The notes under the pieces are model-generated. The model searched no databases. It was not told the origin of the DNA and worked only from the letters and a program-made list of their open reading frames with translations. Positions 20,591-29,441 of a stretch of DNA of 54,429 bases are shown piece by piece. The stretch is from Terriglobia bacterium (GTDB taxonomy: Bacteria; Acidobacteriota; Terriglobia; Bryobacterales; Bryobacteraceae): positions 1-54,429 of the forward strand of contig JAIQFU010000003.1 of assembly GCA_020073115.1 (NCBI GenBank), read 5' to 3'. A program made the position numbers and the translations under genes. How positions within the stretch are numbered: the stretch's first letter is position 1; each line of letters begins with the position of its first letter.

Positions 20591-21217
20591 ATGCCGACAG
20601 TCGACGTATTTGATTTGAGTAATCAGAAGGTCGGGGAACTGCAACTGGCCGACGAGGTGTTCGGCGCCGAAGTGAACGAGGCGCTGCTCTACGAGGCCGT
20701 GCGGCAGTACCAGGCCGGCTTGCGGGCGGGGACGCACAAGACCAAAGTCCGCTCCGAAGTGGCCGGTTCCGGCAAGAAACTGTGGAAGCAGAAGGGCACC
20801 GGCCGGGCGCGCATGGGCTCTGTCCGCTCGCCGATCTGGCGGCACGGCGGGACCGCGCACGGGCCGCAGCCGCGGGACTACAGCTACAAGCTCCCGCGGA
20901 AGATGCTGCTGGGCGCGCTGCGGTCGGCGCTTTCCGCCAAGGTGCGGGACGGCGAGTTGAAGGTAGTGCAGGCTTTCAACCTGGCCGACCATAAGACCAA
21001 GGGCGCCATGAACGCTCTGGCCTCGCTCGAAGCCGGGCGGACGGTGCTGGTGGTGGACAACGGCGAAAACCGCAATCTCTTGCTGGGCGTCCGCAATCTG
21101 AAGGGCGTGACGCTGATGCCGACCAAGGACGTCAACGCCTACCACCTGCTGGGCCACCAGAGCGTGCTGCTGAGCGAAGCGGCGGCGCGGAAATTTTCGG
21201 AGGCGCTCGCAAAATGA
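20591..21217 (+). CDS. rplD: 50S ribosomal protein L4
   Basis: 208 residues. The conserved extended loop reads KLWKQKGTGRARMGSVRSPIWRHGG, and the C-terminal globular part includes VLVVDN and NLKGVTLMPTKDVNAYHLLG. L4 lines the nascent-peptide exit tunnel. In E. coli it also represses the S10 operon through its leader, but no such leader is seen here because S10 is internal to the long operon. The stop overlaps the rplW start by 4 bp (ATGA). Confidence 0.98.
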   Translation: MPTVDVFDLSNQKVGELQLADEVFGAEVNEALLYEAVRQYQAGLRAGTHKTKVRSEVAGSGKKLWKQKGTGRARMGSVRSPIWRHGGTAHGPQPRDYSYKLPRKMLLGALRSALSAKVRDGELKVVQAFNLADHKTKGAMNALASLEAGRTVLVVDNGENRNLLLGVRNLKGVTLMPTKDVNAYHLLGHQSVLLSEAAARKFSEALAK

Positions 21218-21501
21218 CCGTATACGAAGTGATTCGCCGCCCCCTGGTGACGGAAAAGGGCGTGGAGAAGAAGGACAACGAGCGCACCCTGTGTTTCGAG
21301 GTGGCGCACGCCGCCAATAAGACGCAGGTGAAGTCCGCGGTGGAGAAGCTTTTCAAAGTGAAGGTCGAGGAAGTCCGGACCGCCAATTTCGAAGGCAAGT
21401 TGCGGCGGCGCGGCCGATTTTCGGGCTACCGCCCGGACTGGAAGAAGGCTTACGTCAGGCTGAAGGAAGGGGAGAAAGTCCCCGACTTCTCGGGAGTGTA
21501 G
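21214..21501 (+). CDS. rplW: 50S ribosomal protein L23
   Basis: 95 residues, with VIRRPLVTEKGVEKK at the N-terminus, the internal VEKLFKVKVEEVRTANFEGK and the C-terminal DWKKAYVRLKEGEKV. L23 surrounds the exit tunnel and is the docking site for trigger factor and SRP. Translation is coupled to rplD by the ATGA overlap. Confidence 0.98.
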   Translation: MTVYEVIRRPLVTEKGVEKKDNERTLCFEVAHAANKTQVKSAVEKLFKVKVEEVRTANFEGKLRRRGRFSGYRPDWKKAYVRLKEGEKVPDFSGV

Positions 21502-21504
21502 AAG

Positions 21505-21588
21505 GAAGCTGTCAGCCGTCAGCTATCAGCTATCAGCCGGATTGGCGGTAGCGGGGAGCTGAGGGCTGAGAGCTGACAGCTGAGAGTT
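21505..21588. repeat. AGCTGA-family palindromic repeat, rplW-rplB gap
   Basis: The left arm is AGCTGTCAGCCGTCAGCTAT with CAGCTATCAGCC. The right arm is GGGAGCTGAGGGCTGAGAGC with TGACAGCTGAGAG. Each left word has its reverse complement on the right. The ATG of rplB follows 4 nt after the element. Confidence 0.8.
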
Positions 21589-21592
21589 ATTT

Positions 21593-22423
21593 ATGCCGAT
21601 CAAAACATACAGACCGGTGACCCCGACCCGCCGCTTCCAGACGGTTGTGTCGCGCGAGGACATCACCAAGCAGCGTCCGGAGAAATCGCTGGTGGAGCCG
21701 AAGAAGCGCACCGGCGGGCGAAACAGTACGGGGCGGGTCACCTCCCGCTTCATCGGGGGCGGCGCGAAGAAGGGCTATCGCGTAGTGGATTTCAAGCGGG
21801 ACAAGACGGGCGTGCCCGCGGTGGTGGCGGCGATCGAGTACGATCCGAACCGCTCGGCGCGCATCGCGCTGCTGAACTACGTGGATGGCGAGAAGCGCTA
21901 CATCATCCAGCCGAACGGCCTGAAGGTGGGGCAGAAGGTGATGTCCGGTCCCGAGGCCGACATCCTGGTGGGGAACGCGCTGCCGCTGAAGAACATGCCG
22001 GCCGGCACCATCGTCCACAACATCGAGCTGAAGCCCGGGAAGGGCGCGCAGATGGCGCGGTCAGCGGGCTCGCAGGCGCAGCTGATTTCCAAGGAAAACA
22101 ACCTGGCGCTGCTGAAACTGCCTTCGGGCGAGATACGCCGGGTGCCGCTGGATTGCATGGCCACGGTGGGGCAGGTGGGCAACGTGGACCACGAGAACAT
22201 TTCGCTGGGCAAGGCGGGGCGCACGCGCTGGCTGGGCAAGCGGCCGCACAACCGCGGCGTCTCGATGAACCCGGTGGACCACCCGCACGGCGGCGGCGAG
22301 GGCAAAACTTCCGGCGGGCGCCATCCGGTCACCCCCTGGGGCCAGCCCACGCGCGGCTTCAAAACGCGCAACAACAAGCGTACCGACCGCTGGATCGTGA
22401 CGCCGAAGAGCAAGAAGAGGTAG
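21593..22423 (+). CDS. rplB: 50S ribosomal protein L2
   Basis: 276 residues. It begins [15 protein letters not shown] and carries [21 protein letters not shown]. The peptidyl-transferase-proximal block is [20 protein letters not shown], with the conserved His at the catalytic-core contact. L2 is needed for subunit joining. The start is preceded by repeat sequence (GCTGAGAGTTATTT) rather than a clear AGGAGG. rpsS follows 6 bp later. Confidence 0.98.
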   Translation: MPIKTYRPVTPTRRFQTVVSREDITKQRPEKSLVEPKKRTGGRNSTGRVTSRFIGGGAKKGYRVVDFKRDKTGVPAVVAAIEYDPNRSARIALLNYVDGEKRYIIQPNGLKVGQKVMSGPEADILVGNALPLKNMPAGTIVHNIELKPGKGAQMARSAGSQAQLISKENNLALLKLPSGEIRRVPLDCMATVGQVGNVDHENISLGKAGRTRWLGKRPHNRGVSMNPVDHPHGGGEGKTSGGRHPVTPWGQPTRGFKTRNNKRTDRWIVTPKSKKR

Positions 22424-22429
22424 CCGAAT

Positions 22430-22720
22430 ATGGGTCGTTCAGTCAGCAAGGGACCATTCACCGACACGCACCTGGAAGCCAAGCTCGCCGTGCTCAGCGC
22501 GACCAAGGAGAAGAAAGTGGTCCGGACGTGGTCGCGGCGTTCGACGATTCTTCCGGAGTTCGTGGGGCTAACCGTCGCGGTCCACAACGGCAGGAAATTC
22601 ATTCCGGTGTACATCACCGAGAACATGGTGGGGCACAAGCTGGGCGAGTTTTCGCCCACCCGGACGTTCCGGGGCCACTCGGTGAAGGCGGCGACGGAGA
22701 AATCGGCCAAGCCGGCATAG
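22430..22720 (+). CDS. rpsS: 30S ribosomal protein S19
   Basis: 96 residues, with [40 protein letters not shown] and the C-terminal [15 protein letters not shown]19 sits in the 30S head next to S13. It is slightly longer than the usual 92 because of the Lys/Ala tail. rplV begins 8 bp downstream. Confidence 0.98.
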   Translation: MGRSVSKGPFTDTHLEAKLAVLSATKEKKVVRTWSRRSTILPEFVGLTVAVHNGRKFIPVYITENMVGHKLGEFSPTRTFRGHSVKAATEKSAKPA

Positions 22721-22728
22721 AGGCAAGC

Positions 22729-23091
22729 ATGGAACCTGACACTCAAGTCAAAGCGGAAGCGAGATACATCCGGATATCGCCGCAGAAGGCGCGGCTGGTG
22801 GTGGACCTGATCCGCGGCAAGAAGGCGGATGCGGCGCGCACCACGCTGCGCACGACCAACAAACGCATCGCACCGATGGTCCTGAAGGTTTTGGAATCGG
22901 CCATCGCCAACGCCGCCAACCGCAATGAGGACCTCGACGTGGACCGGCTGTACGTGTCGGAAGCGTACGTGAACGACGGCCCCCGGATGAAGCGCGTGCG
23001 GCCGGCTCCGATGGGACGCGCTTACCGGTACCAGCGCCGCCTGGCGCATATCGTCATCAAGGTGACGGAGAAGACGGAGCAGGGAGCATAG
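22729..23091 (+). CDS. rplV: 50S ribosomal protein L22
   Basis: 120 residues from the ATG at 22729 (MEPDTQVKAEARYIRISPQK). A longer in-frame reading upstream overlaps rpsS and rplB and is not L22-like. The tunnel-lining hairpin reads VSEAYVNDGPRMKRVRPAPMGRAY, followed by RRLAHIVIKV. L22 lines the constriction of the exit tunnel and is the site of some macrolide-resistance deletions, none of which is present. Its stop codon directly touches the rpsC start codon. Confidence 0.98.
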   Translation: MEPDTQVKAEARYIRISPQKARLVVDLIRGKKADAARTTLRTTNKRIAPMVLKVLESAIANAANRNEDLDVDRLYVSEAYVNDGPRMKRVRPAPMGRAYRYQRRLAHIVIKVTEKTEQGA

Positions 23092-24072
23092 ATGGGACAG
23101 AAAGTTCATCCGTACGGATTCCGGCTGGGCTTCAACAAGCCGTGGCGGTCGCGCTGGTTCGCCAAGCAGGGGTACGCCAAGCTGCTGCAGGAAGACCTGG
23201 AGTTGAAGGAAAACCTGCGCGAGCGGCTGAAATCGGCGGGCGTCAGCTCGATCGAGGTGGACCGGCCGGGCAACAAGCTGCGGGTCACGATCCGCACCTC
23301 GCGGCCGGGGATCATCATCGGCCGCAAAGGCGCGGAGATCGAAAAGCTGAAGCAGGACATGGCGCGGAAGACCAAGCGCGAAGTTTTCATCGACATCCAG
23401 GAAGTGCACAAGCCGGAGCTGGACGCGCAACTCGTGTCGGAGTCGATCGCACTGCAACTGGAAAAGCGCGTGGCATTCCGGCGTGCGATGCGCAAGGCCG
23501 TGGACTCGGCGCTGCGCTTTGGCTGCAAAGGCATCAAGGTGCGCGTATCGGGCCGTCTGAACGGGGCGGAAATCGCGCGCAGCGAGTGGTACCTGCAGGG
23601 GCAGCTTCCGCTGCACACGCTGCGGGCGGACATCGATTACGGCTTCGCCGAGGCGCACACGACGTACGGGGTGATCGGGATTAAGGCGTGGCTGTACAAG
23701 GGCGAGATTCTGGACATCACGAAGCGCCGTGGCGGGCTGCTGTCGGAGCCGGAGCCGCGCCGCGAACCGCGCGAGCGCCGCGACCGCGGCGGGCGCGGAC
23801 GCGACCGCGACCGGGGCCCGATGGAGCATCCGCCGGCGCCGCCGGCGCCGCAGCCCGAAGCAGGCGGCCCGGCTACGCAGACTCCGCCTCCGGAGCTGCC
23901 GCGTCCGGCGGTCCGGCCGGCGGCCCCGATTCTGCCGCCGCTGATGGCGCCGCAGCAGCCTTCGTGGAAGCAGGAAGCGCGGCAGGAGCCGCCCAAGGAG
24001 CAGCCGGCCGAGAAACCGGCTGAAAAACCGGCCGAGAAGCCGGCCGAGAAGCCGGAAGGCGAGAACCAGTAG
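23092..24072 (+). CDS. rpsC: 30S ribosomal protein S3 with long disordered tail
   Basis: 326 residues, compared with roughly 210-240 in most bacteria. The KH domain is intact ([17 protein letters not shown]), as is the C-terminal S3 domain ([17 protein letters not shown], ending around [14 protein letters not shown]). About 105 further residues follow: an Arg/Asp/Gly-rich run, a Pro/Ala-rich run and four PAEK repeats before GENQ. S3 forms the mRNA entry site and has helicase activity with S4 and S5. The tail would project from the entry side. Its DNA has imperfect 12-bp tandem repeats that could change in copy number. Confidence 0.96.
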   Translation: MGQKVHPYGFRLGFNKPWRSRWFAKQGYAKLLQEDLELKENLRERLKSAGVSSIEVDRPGNKLRVTIRTSRPGIIIGRKGAEIEKLKQDMARKTKREVFIDIQEVHKPELDAQLVSESIALQLEKRVAFRRAMRKAVDSALRFGCKGIKVRVSGRLNGAEIARSEWYLQGQLPLHTLRADIDYGFAEAHTTYGVIGIKAWLYKGEILDITKRRGGLLSEPEPRREPRERRDRGGRGRDRDRGPMEHPPAPPAPQPEAGGPATQTPPPELPRPAVRPAAPILPPLMAPQQPSWKQEARQEPPKEQPAEKPAEKPAEKPAEKPEGENQ

Positions 24073-24092
24073 GGATTTGAGGGCAAACCGCC

Positions 24093-24509
24093 ATGATGAT
24101 GCCAAAGAAGGTCAAGTTTAGAAAACAGCAGCGCGGGCGCATGGCCGGCAAGGCGTGGCGCGGCTCTTCCATCGCCTTCGGCGACTACGGGCTGAAGGCC
24201 ATGGAGTGCGCGTGGATCACGGACCGGCAGATCGAAGTCGCGCGCATCGCCATGACGCGTTCGATTAAGCGCGGCGGCAAGGTTTGGATCCGGCTTTTCC
24301 CGGACAAGCCGATCACCAAGAAGCCCGCCGAGACCCGCATGGGCAAGGGCAAGGGCGCTCCGGAGCAGTGGGTGGCGGTGATCCGCCCCGGCAAGATGCT
24401 GTTCGAGATGGAAGGCGTGGACCGGGAGACCGCCCAGAGCGCCATGCGCCTGGCGGCGCACAAGCTGCCCATCAGAACCAAATTCGTTAGCCGGGAAGAG
24501 GCGGAGTAA
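24093..24509 (+). CDS. rplP: 50S ribosomal protein L16
   Basis: 138 residues, with [40 protein letters not shown] and [18 protein letters not shown], the conserved loop near the A-site tRNA. L16 organises the 50S A site. The start has three consecutive Met codons (MMMPKK), and the first is used here because of its spacing from AGGG. It is 4 bp before rpmC. Confidence 0.98.
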   Translation: MMMPKKVKFRKQQRGRMAGKAWRGSSIAFGDYGLKAMECAWITDRQIEVARIAMTRSIKRGGKVWIRLFPDKPITKKPAETRMGKGKGAPEQWVAVIRPGKMLFEMEGVDRETAQSAMRLAAHKLPIRTKFVSREEAE

Positions 24510-24513
24510 GGAT

Positions 24514-24717
24514 ATGAAGGGGCAGAAGGTTCGCGATCTCGACGAGGCCGAATTGCGGCAGCAGTTGCGTGAAATGGACGAACAGATGTTCCGTCTCCAG
24601 TTTCAGATGTCCATCGGGCAGATGGAAGGGTTGAAGAAGGTCCGCGCCATGCGCCGGGACCGCGCCCGCATCTACACGATCTTGCGCGAGAGGGAACTCG
24701 CGGCGGAGAAGAAATAA
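24514..24717 (+). CDS. rpmC: 50S ribosomal protein L29
   Basis: 67 residues, an all-helical protein with [21 protein letters not shown] and the C-terminal [15 protein letters not shown]. It lies beside L23 at the tunnel exit. There is only 1 bp between its stop and the rpsQ start. Confidence 0.97.
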   Translation: MKGQKVRDLDEAELRQQLREMDEQMFRLQFQMSIGQMEGLKKVRAMRRDRARIYTILRERELAAEKK

Positions 24718-24718
24718 G

Positions 24719-25027
24719 ATGGCCGAACAGGAAGCCAGCAAGGGATTCAGGTCCGAGAAGATCGGCCAGGTGGTTTCGACCAAGATGCAAAAGACCATCG
24801 TGGTCGAGGTGAGCCGCCGCGTGCCGCATCCGCTGTACAAGCGCATCGTGGGCAAGCGCAAGAAGTTCTACGCGCACGACGAGACGGGCGACGCCAAGAT
24901 GGGCGACGTGGTGCGCATCGAGGAGTGCCGGCCGCTGAGCAAGCTGAAACGGTGGCGTCTGGCGGAAGTCATTCGCAGGGCGGCGCAGGTAGGCGCGCAG
25001 CCGGCGGATTTGGACGTGAAGGTCTAG
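24719..25027 (+). CDS. rpsQ: 30S ribosomal protein S17
   Basis: 102 residues. The family core is [39 protein letters not shown] and [21 protein letters not shown]17 binds the 5' domain of 16S rRNA early in 30S assembly. The C-terminus is ~15 residues longer than E. coli S17. The stop codon is followed at once by a nested palindrome. Confidence 0.97.
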   Translation: MAEQEASKGFRSEKIGQVVSTKMQKTIVVEVSRRVPHPLYKRIVGKRKKFYAHDETGDAKMGDVVRIEECRPLSKLKRWRLAEVIRRAAQVGAQPADLDVKV

Positions 25028-25115
25028 CCGAATTCGGGGACAGGCTACGAAATCCCCAAACTGCGGGGATGGCGAAACCAATCCCCGAATTCGGCGGCGG
25101 ATAGCTGACGACTCG
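25028..25115. repeat. Nested GAATTCGGGGA palindrome, rpsQ-rplN gap
   Basis: Outer perfect 13-bp arms CCGAATTCGGGGA (25028-25040) and TCCCCGAATTCGG (25082-25094) enclose an inner hairpin ATCCCC (25052-25057)/GGGGAT (25065-25070). GGGGA and TCCCC segments can pair in more than one way, so alternative structures exclude each other. A half AGCTGA-type arm (GGATAGCTGACGACT) follows up to the rplN ribosome site. Confidence 0.8.
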
Positions 25116-25123
25116 GAGCTTTT

Positions 25124-25492
25124 ATGATTGGAATGCGAACGATTCTCGAGGTGGCCGATAATTCCGGCGCGCGCAAGCTCTCCTGTATTCTGCCGCGCGG
25201 CGGCGACCTCGGTTTGCGCGCCGGCCTGGGAGATGTGATCACGGCCAGCGTGAAGGAAGCCGCTCCCGATTCGGCGATCAAGAAGGGGAAGGTGGTGCGC
25301 TGCGTGATCGTCCGCATGCGCAAGGAGACCCGGCGCAGGGACGGGACGTACATCCGGTTCGATTCGAACGCCGCGGTGCTGATCAATGAAGTCGGCGAGC
25401 CGGTGGGCACGCGCGTTTTCGGCCCTGTCGCCCGGGAACTGCGCGATAAGAAATTTATGAAAATCGTATCCCTGGCTCCGGAGGTGATCTGA
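25124..25492 (+). CDS. rplN: 50S ribosomal protein L14
   Basis: 122 residues, beginning [22 protein letters not shown], with [32 protein letters not shown] and [25 protein letters not shown]14 lies at the subunit interface. The ATG is preceded by CGGAGCTTTT. The stop codon overlaps the rplX start by one base. Confidence 0.98.
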   Translation: MIGMRTILEVADNSGARKLSCILPRGGDLGLRAGLGDVITASVKEAAPDSAIKKGKVVRCVIVRMRKETRRRDGTYIRFDSNAAVLINEVGEPVGTRVFGPVARELRDKKFMKIVSLAPEVI

Positions 25493-25863
25493 TGCCGGCA
25501 GCGCGAAAGAAGGCGTCCGCGCCGATCCGCGTGGACATTAAGAGAGAAGACACGGTCAAGGTGATCTCGGGCCGCGACAAGGGCAAAACGGGCCGTGTGT
25601 TGGGCGTCAACCGGGAGAACGGAAAGCTCCTGGTGGAGCACGTGATGATGGTCAAGCGGCACACGCGCCCGAATCCCGGCAAGCAGATCAAGGGCGGCAT
25701 CGCCGAGCGCGAAAGCCCCATTCCGGCCTCCAACGTCATGGTGGTGTGCCCGGCATGCGGCAAGGCGACGCGCATCGGCCACCACGTGGACGCGGCCCCC
25801 GGCGGCAAGACGCGGCGCACGCGGATCTGCCGCAAGTGCAACGGGACGATCGACAGGAAGTGA
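25492..25863 (+). CDS. rplX: 50S ribosomal protein L24
   Basis: 123 residues with a KOW motif ([30 protein letters not shown]), then [20 protein letters not shown]. The C-terminal CPACGK and CRKCNG pairs could hold a zinc ion, as in many L24 proteins. L24 starts 50S assembly. About 16 residues precede the KOW domain, slightly longer than usual. Confidence 0.98.
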   Translation: MPAARKKASAPIRVDIKREDTVKVISGRDKGKTGRVLGVNRENGKLLVEHVMMVKRHTRPNPGKQIKGGIAERESPIPASNVMVVCPACGKATRIGHHVDAAPGGKTRRTRICRKCNGTIDRK

Positions 25864-25870
25864 GGATTCC

Positions 25871-26413
25871 ATGGCTGCACGTTTGAGAAAGCACTATCAG
25901 GAGAAGGTCGTTCCGACGCTGACCAAGGAATTCGGCTACGGCAACGTGATGGCCGTGCCGAAGATGGAAAAGATCTCGATCAACATCGGGCTGGGAGAGG
26001 CGACGCAAAACGCCAAGCTGATGGATGGCGCGGTGAACGAGCTGGGCCAGATCGCCGGGCAGAAACCGGTCATCACCAAGGCGAAGAAATCCATCTCGCA
26101 GTTCAAGCTCCGGGAGGGGCAGTCGATCGGGTGCATGGTCACGCTGCGGGGCGACCGCATGTACGAATTTTTCGACCGGCTGGTGAACGTGGCGCTGCCG
26201 CGCGTGCGCGACTTCCGGGGCGTCTCGACGAAATCGTTCGACGGCCGCGGGAACTACACGCTGGGCGTCCGGGACCAGTTGATTTTCCCGGAGATCGACT
26301 ACGCCAAGGTGGAAAAGACGAAGGGAATGAACATTTCGATCACGACCACGGCGCGGACCGATGCGGAGGGCCTGGCGCTGCTGCGCCAGATGGGAATGCC
26401 GTTTCGGCAGTAA
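25871..26413 (+). CDS. rplE: 50S ribosomal protein L5
   Basis: 180 residues, with [60 protein letters not shown] and the C-terminal [21 protein letters not shown]5 binds 5S rRNA and contacts the P-site tRNA elbow. It is followed by a 113-bp gap with a palindrome before the S14 gene. Confidence 0.98.
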   Translation: MAARLRKHYQEKVVPTLTKEFGYGNVMAVPKMEKISINIGLGEATQNAKLMDGAVNELGQIAGQKPVITKAKKSISQFKLREGQSIGCMVTLRGDRMYEFFDRLVNVALPRVRDFRGVSTKSFDGRGNYTLGVRDQLIFPEIDYAKVEKTKGMNISITTTARTDAEGLALLRQMGMPFRQ

Positions 26414-26419
26414 GGAAGA

Positions 26420-26505
26420 AGCAGCTGTCAGCGATCCGCTGTCAGCGCAAGCGGGTGAGCGGCAGGTCGCAGCGGAATGCCGAGATCTGATCGCCGAGAG
26501 CTGAT
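26420..26505. repeat. AGCTGA-family palindrome (diverged), rplE-rpsN gap
   Basis: The left part is AGCAGCTGTCAGCGATCCGC with TGTCAGCGC. The right part is GATCTGATCGCCGAGAGCTGAT. The words are degraded relative to the other copies, suggesting an older element. Here a normal GGAGAAGTGGAA spacer has been kept before rpsN. Confidence 0.65.
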
Positions 26506-26526
26506 AGGAGAAGTGGAAACAAGAAC

Positions 26527-26766
26527 ATGGCCACCACCGCCAAAATCGCGAAAGACCTGAAGCTGGATAAGATCCGGCGGGCCTCCCAATCGGCCAAGGC
26601 CGAGAAGAAGCCCGGAATCGCCATGCTGCCGACGCGGCATCGGAACCGCTGCTGGCGCTGCGGGCGTCCGCGGGGGTATCTGCGCAAGTTCGGCATTTGC
26701 CGTTTGTGCTTCCGCCAACTCGCGCTGAACGGCGAGATTCCCGGCGTGATCAAGGCGAGCTGGTAA
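26527..26766 (+). CDS. rpsN: 30S ribosomal protein S14, zinc type
   Basis: 79 residues. The zinc ribbon is [20 protein letters not shown] (CX2C-X12-CX2C), followed by [18 protein letters not shown]. Zinc-type S14 is usually 61 residues. Here the N-terminus has ~18 extra residues ([20 protein letters not shown]...), in contrast to the zinc-free long form of ~100. S14 binds the 30S head near S3 and S10. The extension lacks similarity to the long-form S14 and may be lineage-specific. Confidence 0.95.
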   Translation: MATTAKIAKDLKLDKIRRASQSAKAEKKPGIAMLPTRHRNRCWRCGRPRGYLRKFGICRLCFRQLALNGEIPGVIKASW

Positions 26767-26771
26767 GAAAG

Positions 26772-26872
26772 ATGAGGAGACAGGAGACAGGAGTCAGGAG
26801 TCAGAATCCCGGGAGCCCAAGCAACCCCGGCATTCTGACTGCGGAATCCCGGCTCCTGGCTTCACCAGGAGT
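26772..26872. repeat. CAGGAGTC-family palindromic repeat, rpsN-rpsH gap
   Basis: The left arm is GAGGAGACAGGAGACAGGAG, then TCAGGAGTCAGAATCCCGGG. The right arm has ATTCTGACT and CCCGGCTCCTGGCTTC, ending ACCAGGAGTTTT. The final CAGGAG supplies the Shine-Dalgarno sequence of rpsH. The design is the same as the AGCTGA copies but the words differ. Confidence 0.75.
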
Positions 26873-26875
26873 TTT

Positions 26876-27271
26876 ATGACGAGCGATCCCATTGCCGACA
26901 TGCTGACTCGCGTGCGCAACGCGATCCGGGCTCGCCACCCCAAGGTGGACGTGCCGGCCTCCAAGCTGAAGACGGAAATCGCGCGCATTTTGAAAGAGGA
27001 AGGCTACATCGCCAATTTCAAAGTGGCGGAAGAGGGCGTGAAGAGGACCATCAAGATCTACCTGAAGTATGGTCCCAACAACGCGCCGGTGATTTCCGCC
27101 ATCGAACGCGTTTCCCGTCCAGGGTGCCGCGTGTATGTCGGGCAGACCGACATTCCGCGCGTGCTGGGCGGGATGGGAATCAACATTCTAACCACGGCGC
27201 GCGGGGTGATGACCGGCCGCGAAGCGCACAAGGAACGCGTGGGCGGCGAGATTCTCTGCCGGGTCTGGTAA
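26876..27271 (+). CDS. rpsH: 30S ribosomal protein S8
   Basis: 131 residues, with [46 protein letters not shown] and the C-terminal [29 protein letters not shown]8 organises the central domain of 16S rRNA. In E. coli it also represses the spc operon at L5, but whether it does so here is unknown. The ATG follows CCAGGAGTTTT. Confidence 0.98.
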   Translation: MTSDPIADMLTRVRNAIRARHPKVDVPASKLKTEIARILKEEGYIANFKVAEEGVKRTIKIYLKYGPNNAPVISAIERVSRPGCRVYVGQTDIPRVLGGMGINILTTARGVMTGREAHKERVGGEILCRVW

Positions 27272-27281
27272 CGAGGGAATT

Positions 27282-27818
27282 ATGTCGAGAATTGGCAAAA
27301 AGCCGATCCCGCTGCCGAGCGGCGTCAAGGCGCAGATCGGCGCAGAACTGGAAGTGACCGGACCCAAGGGCACGCTGACCGTGCCGATCCCCGAGGGCAT
27401 CCGGGTCGAGCAAAACGACGGCCGGCTGGAAGTGAAGCGCGCGTCCGACGAGCAGGCGGCGCTGCACGGGCTGACGCGGGCGCTGGCGGCCAACGCGGTG
27501 CAGGGCGTCTCGGCGGGCTTCACCCGGGAGTTGGATATCGTGGGAATCGGCTACCGCGCCGACGTGAAGGGTAAGGTTGCGACTTTCACGCTGGGGTATT
27601 CGCATCCCATCGAGGTGTTGCTGCCGGACGGCGTGGACCTGAAGATCGAGAAGCAGACGCACCTGGTCCTGAGCGGCAGCGACCGGCAGATGCTGGGGCA
27701 GGTGGCGGCCAATATCCGCGCGCTGCGCAAGCCGGATCCTTATAAGAACAAGGGCATCCGCTACACCGGCGAGGCGCTGCGCAAGAAGGTCGGGAAGACC
27801 GGGGCAGGCGCCAAATGA
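27282..27818 (+). CDS. rplF: 50S ribosomal protein L6
   Basis: 178 residues with two tandem L6 folds: [20 protein letters not shown] at the start and the C-terminal [26 protein letters not shown]6 lies near the GTPase-associated centre. The stop overlaps the rplR start by 4 bp. Confidence 0.98.
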   Translation: MSRIGKKPIPLPSGVKAQIGAELEVTGPKGTLTVPIPEGIRVEQNDGRLEVKRASDEQAALHGLTRALAANAVQGVSAGFTRELDIVGIGYRADVKGKVATFTLGYSHPIEVLLPDGVDLKIEKQTHLVLSGSDRQMLGQVAANIRALRKPDPYKNKGIRYTGEALRKKVGKTGAGAK

Positions 27819-28174
27819 TACATAAAGCAGAAAAGCAGGAAGTCCGCAGCCGGGTTCACCGGCGCATTCGGCGGAGGCTGCGCGGCACGGCCGAGCGCCC
27901 CCGCCTGGCGGTGTTCCGCAGCGTGGCCCACATCTACGCGCAAGTCATCGACGACGCCGGAGGTAAGACTCTGGTTTCCGCGTCGTCTGTGGACAAGGGC
28001 GGCAAGATGAACGGCGGGAACGTGGCCGCCGCCAAGGCGATCGGCAAGCTGGTCGCCGAGCGCGCCAAGGAGAAGGGCATCGTGAAGGTGGTCTTTGACC
28101 GCGGCGGTTTTGAGTACCACGGGCGCGTCAAGGCGCTGGCCGACGCGGCGCGGGCAGCGGGACTGGAGTTCTAA
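27815..28174 (+). CDS. rplR: 50S ribosomal protein L18
   Basis: 119 residues, with [32 protein letters not shown] and the C-terminal [29 protein letters not shown]18 carries 5S rRNA into the 50S subunit with L5. Overlaps on both sides (4 bp with rplF and 1 bp with rpsE) imply translational coupling. Confidence 0.98.
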   Translation: MIHKAEKQEVRSRVHRRIRRRLRGTAERPRLAVFRSVAHIYAQVIDDAGGKTLVSASSVDKGGKMNGGNVAAAKAIGKLVAERAKEKGIVKVVFDRGGFEYHGRVKALADAARAAGLEF

Positions 28175-28683
28175 TGATTACGACAGTGAAACGCATCGAT
28201 CCGGCGTCGCTCAACCTCAAAGAGCAGGTGGTTTCGATCAACCGCGTCACCAAGGTGGTGAAGGGCGGCAAGAACCTCAGCTTTTCGGCGCTGGTGGTCA
28301 TCGGCGACCCCTCGGCCAAGGTGGTGGGGTTCGGCGTGGGCAAGGCGAAAGAAGTGCCCTCGGCCATTCGCAAGGGAATCGAAGCGGCCAAGAAAGGGCT
28401 GCGCAAGGTGCACGTGCTGGAGACGACCATCCCGCACCAGGTGCTGGGGTGTTTCGCCAGCTCGCAGGTGCTGCTCAAGCCGGCCCCGGAAGGCACGGGC
28501 GTGATCGCCGGCGGGGCGGTACGCGCGGTGCTGACGGCCTGCGGGGTTCCCAACGTGCTCACCAAGTCGATCGGCCGGCGCAACCCGCACAACGTGGTGA
28601 AGGCGACCATCGTGGCGCTGGAATCGCTGCGCGACAGGAACGCCGTGGCCGAGATGCGGGGCATCACGGTGGAGAAACTCTGA
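28174..28683 (+). CDS. rpsE: 30S ribosomal protein S5
   Basis: 169 residues. The double-stranded RNA-binding part is [30 protein letters not shown], followed by [28 protein letters not shown] and the C-terminal [14 protein letters not shown]5 affects decoding fidelity and forms the mRNA entry tunnel with S3 and S4. The spectinomycin-loop residues look wild type (TKVVKGGK). Confidence 0.98.
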   Translation: MITTVKRIDPASLNLKEQVVSINRVTKVVKGGKNLSFSALVVIGDPSAKVVGFGVGKAKEVPSAIRKGIEAAKKGLRKVHVLETTIPHQVLGCFASSQVLLKPAPEGTGVIAGGAVRAVLTACGVPNVLTKSIGRRNPHNVVKATIVALESLRDRNAVAEMRGITVEKL

Positions 28684-28862
28684 TGGAAGGCACGATCAAA
28701 ATCAAGCTGGTGCGCAGCCCGATCTGCACGCCGGAGAAGCACAAGCGCGTGGTGAAGGGCCTCGGCCTGCGGAAGGTCAACCAAGTGGTGGAACGGCCCG
28801 ACACGCCGGTGTTTCGCGGGATGGTGAAGAAGGTTCCGCATCTGCTGAGCGTAGTGGAATAG
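28683..28862 (+). CDS. rpmD: 50S ribosomal protein L30
   Basis: 59 residues from the ATG at 28683 that overlaps the rpsE stop codon by one base. The sequence IKIKLVRSPICTPEKHKRVVKGLGLRKVNQVVERPDTP is standard, including the GLGLRK motif. A longer in-frame reading upstream is only rpsE shadow. It is absent from some bacteria but retained here. Confidence 0.97.
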   Translation: MEGTIKIKLVRSPICTPEKHKRVVKGLGLRKVNQVVERPDTPVFRGMVKKVPHLLSVVE

Positions 28863-28882
28863 GGATTTGGGCACGGAACAAC

Positions 28883-28924
28883 ACGGATGAACACGGATAA
28901 AAAAATTCTTCGGTGTTCATCCGT
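28883..28924. repeat. ACGGATGAACAC palindromic repeat, rpmD-rplO gap
   Basis: Perfect 12-bp arms ACGGATGAACAC (28883-28894) and GTGTTCATCCGT (28913-28924) surround an A-rich loop (ATAAAAAAATTC). A partial second word (ACACGGATAA) overlaps the loop. This is a third word family. I recall similar words as dispersed intergenic repeats in other phyla, which is unverified here. Confidence 0.78.
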
Positions 28925-28947
28925 GGCCGTCTAGGAGTTTTAGAACA

Positions 28948-29391
28948 ATGAATCTGAGCGGATTGAAACCTCCGGCGGGGCAGAAGAAGGCCCGCAAGCG
29001 CATCGGGCGCGGCATGGGGTCGGGGCACGGCAAGACGTCCACGCGCGGCTCCAAAGGACAGCGCGCCGGCACCGGCTTCAGCCAGAAGCGCGGGTTCGAG
29101 GGCGGCCAGATGCCGCTCCACCGCCGCCTGCCCAAGCGCGGGTTCACCAACATATTCAAGAGGGAGTACGCCATTATCAACCTGGGGCGGCTGGAAAAGC
29201 TGGAAGGCGACGTATTCAATCTCGACCGCCTCATGGAACTCGGCGTGGTGAAGAAGCCGGGCGAAGGGCTGAAAGTGCTTGGGGCCGGCGAGTTGACCCG
29301 GAAAATCACGGTGGAGGCCCACCAGTTTTCGAAGTCGGCCGTGGAGAAGATTCAGAAGGCCGGAGGCGCGGCGCAAGTCGTCGGCGCATAG
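28948..29391 (+). CDS. rplO: 50S ribosomal protein L15
   Basis: 147 residues. The extended N-terminal arm is LKPPAGQKKARKRIGRGMGSGHGKTSTRGSKGQRAGTG, with QMPLHRRLPKRGF and the C-terminal globular VEAHQFSKSAVEKIQKAGG. L15 is a late 50S assembly protein. The ATG is preceded by TAGGAGTTTTAGAACA. Confidence 0.98.
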   Translation: MNLSGLKPPAGQKKARKRIGRGMGSGHGKTSTRGSKGQRAGTGFSQKRGFEGGQMPLHRRLPKRGFTNIFKREYAIINLGRLEKLEGDVFNLDRLMELGVVKKPGEGLKVLGAGELTRKITVEAHQFSKSAVEKIQKAGGAAQVVGA

Positions 29392-29398
29392 GCGAGAT

Positions 29399-29425
29399 GT
29401 AGGTCCGGGCCTGCCCGGCCCCTAC
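29399..29425. repeat. GTAGGTCCGGGC palindrome, rplO-secY gap
   Basis: GTAGG...CCTAC arms enclose CCGGGC/GCCCGG, a short GC-rich hairpin filling most of the 50-bp gap. The 11-mer GTAGGTCCGGG recurs at 32279-32289, across the map stop codon and the start of infA. Confidence 0.6.
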
Positions 29426-29441
29426 GGGAATCGAAGGTATC

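Noticed and set aside
21898-24105. 735-codon antisense frame opposite rplB-rpsC
   Set aside because: Low-complexity Arg/Leu-rich shadow without family features.
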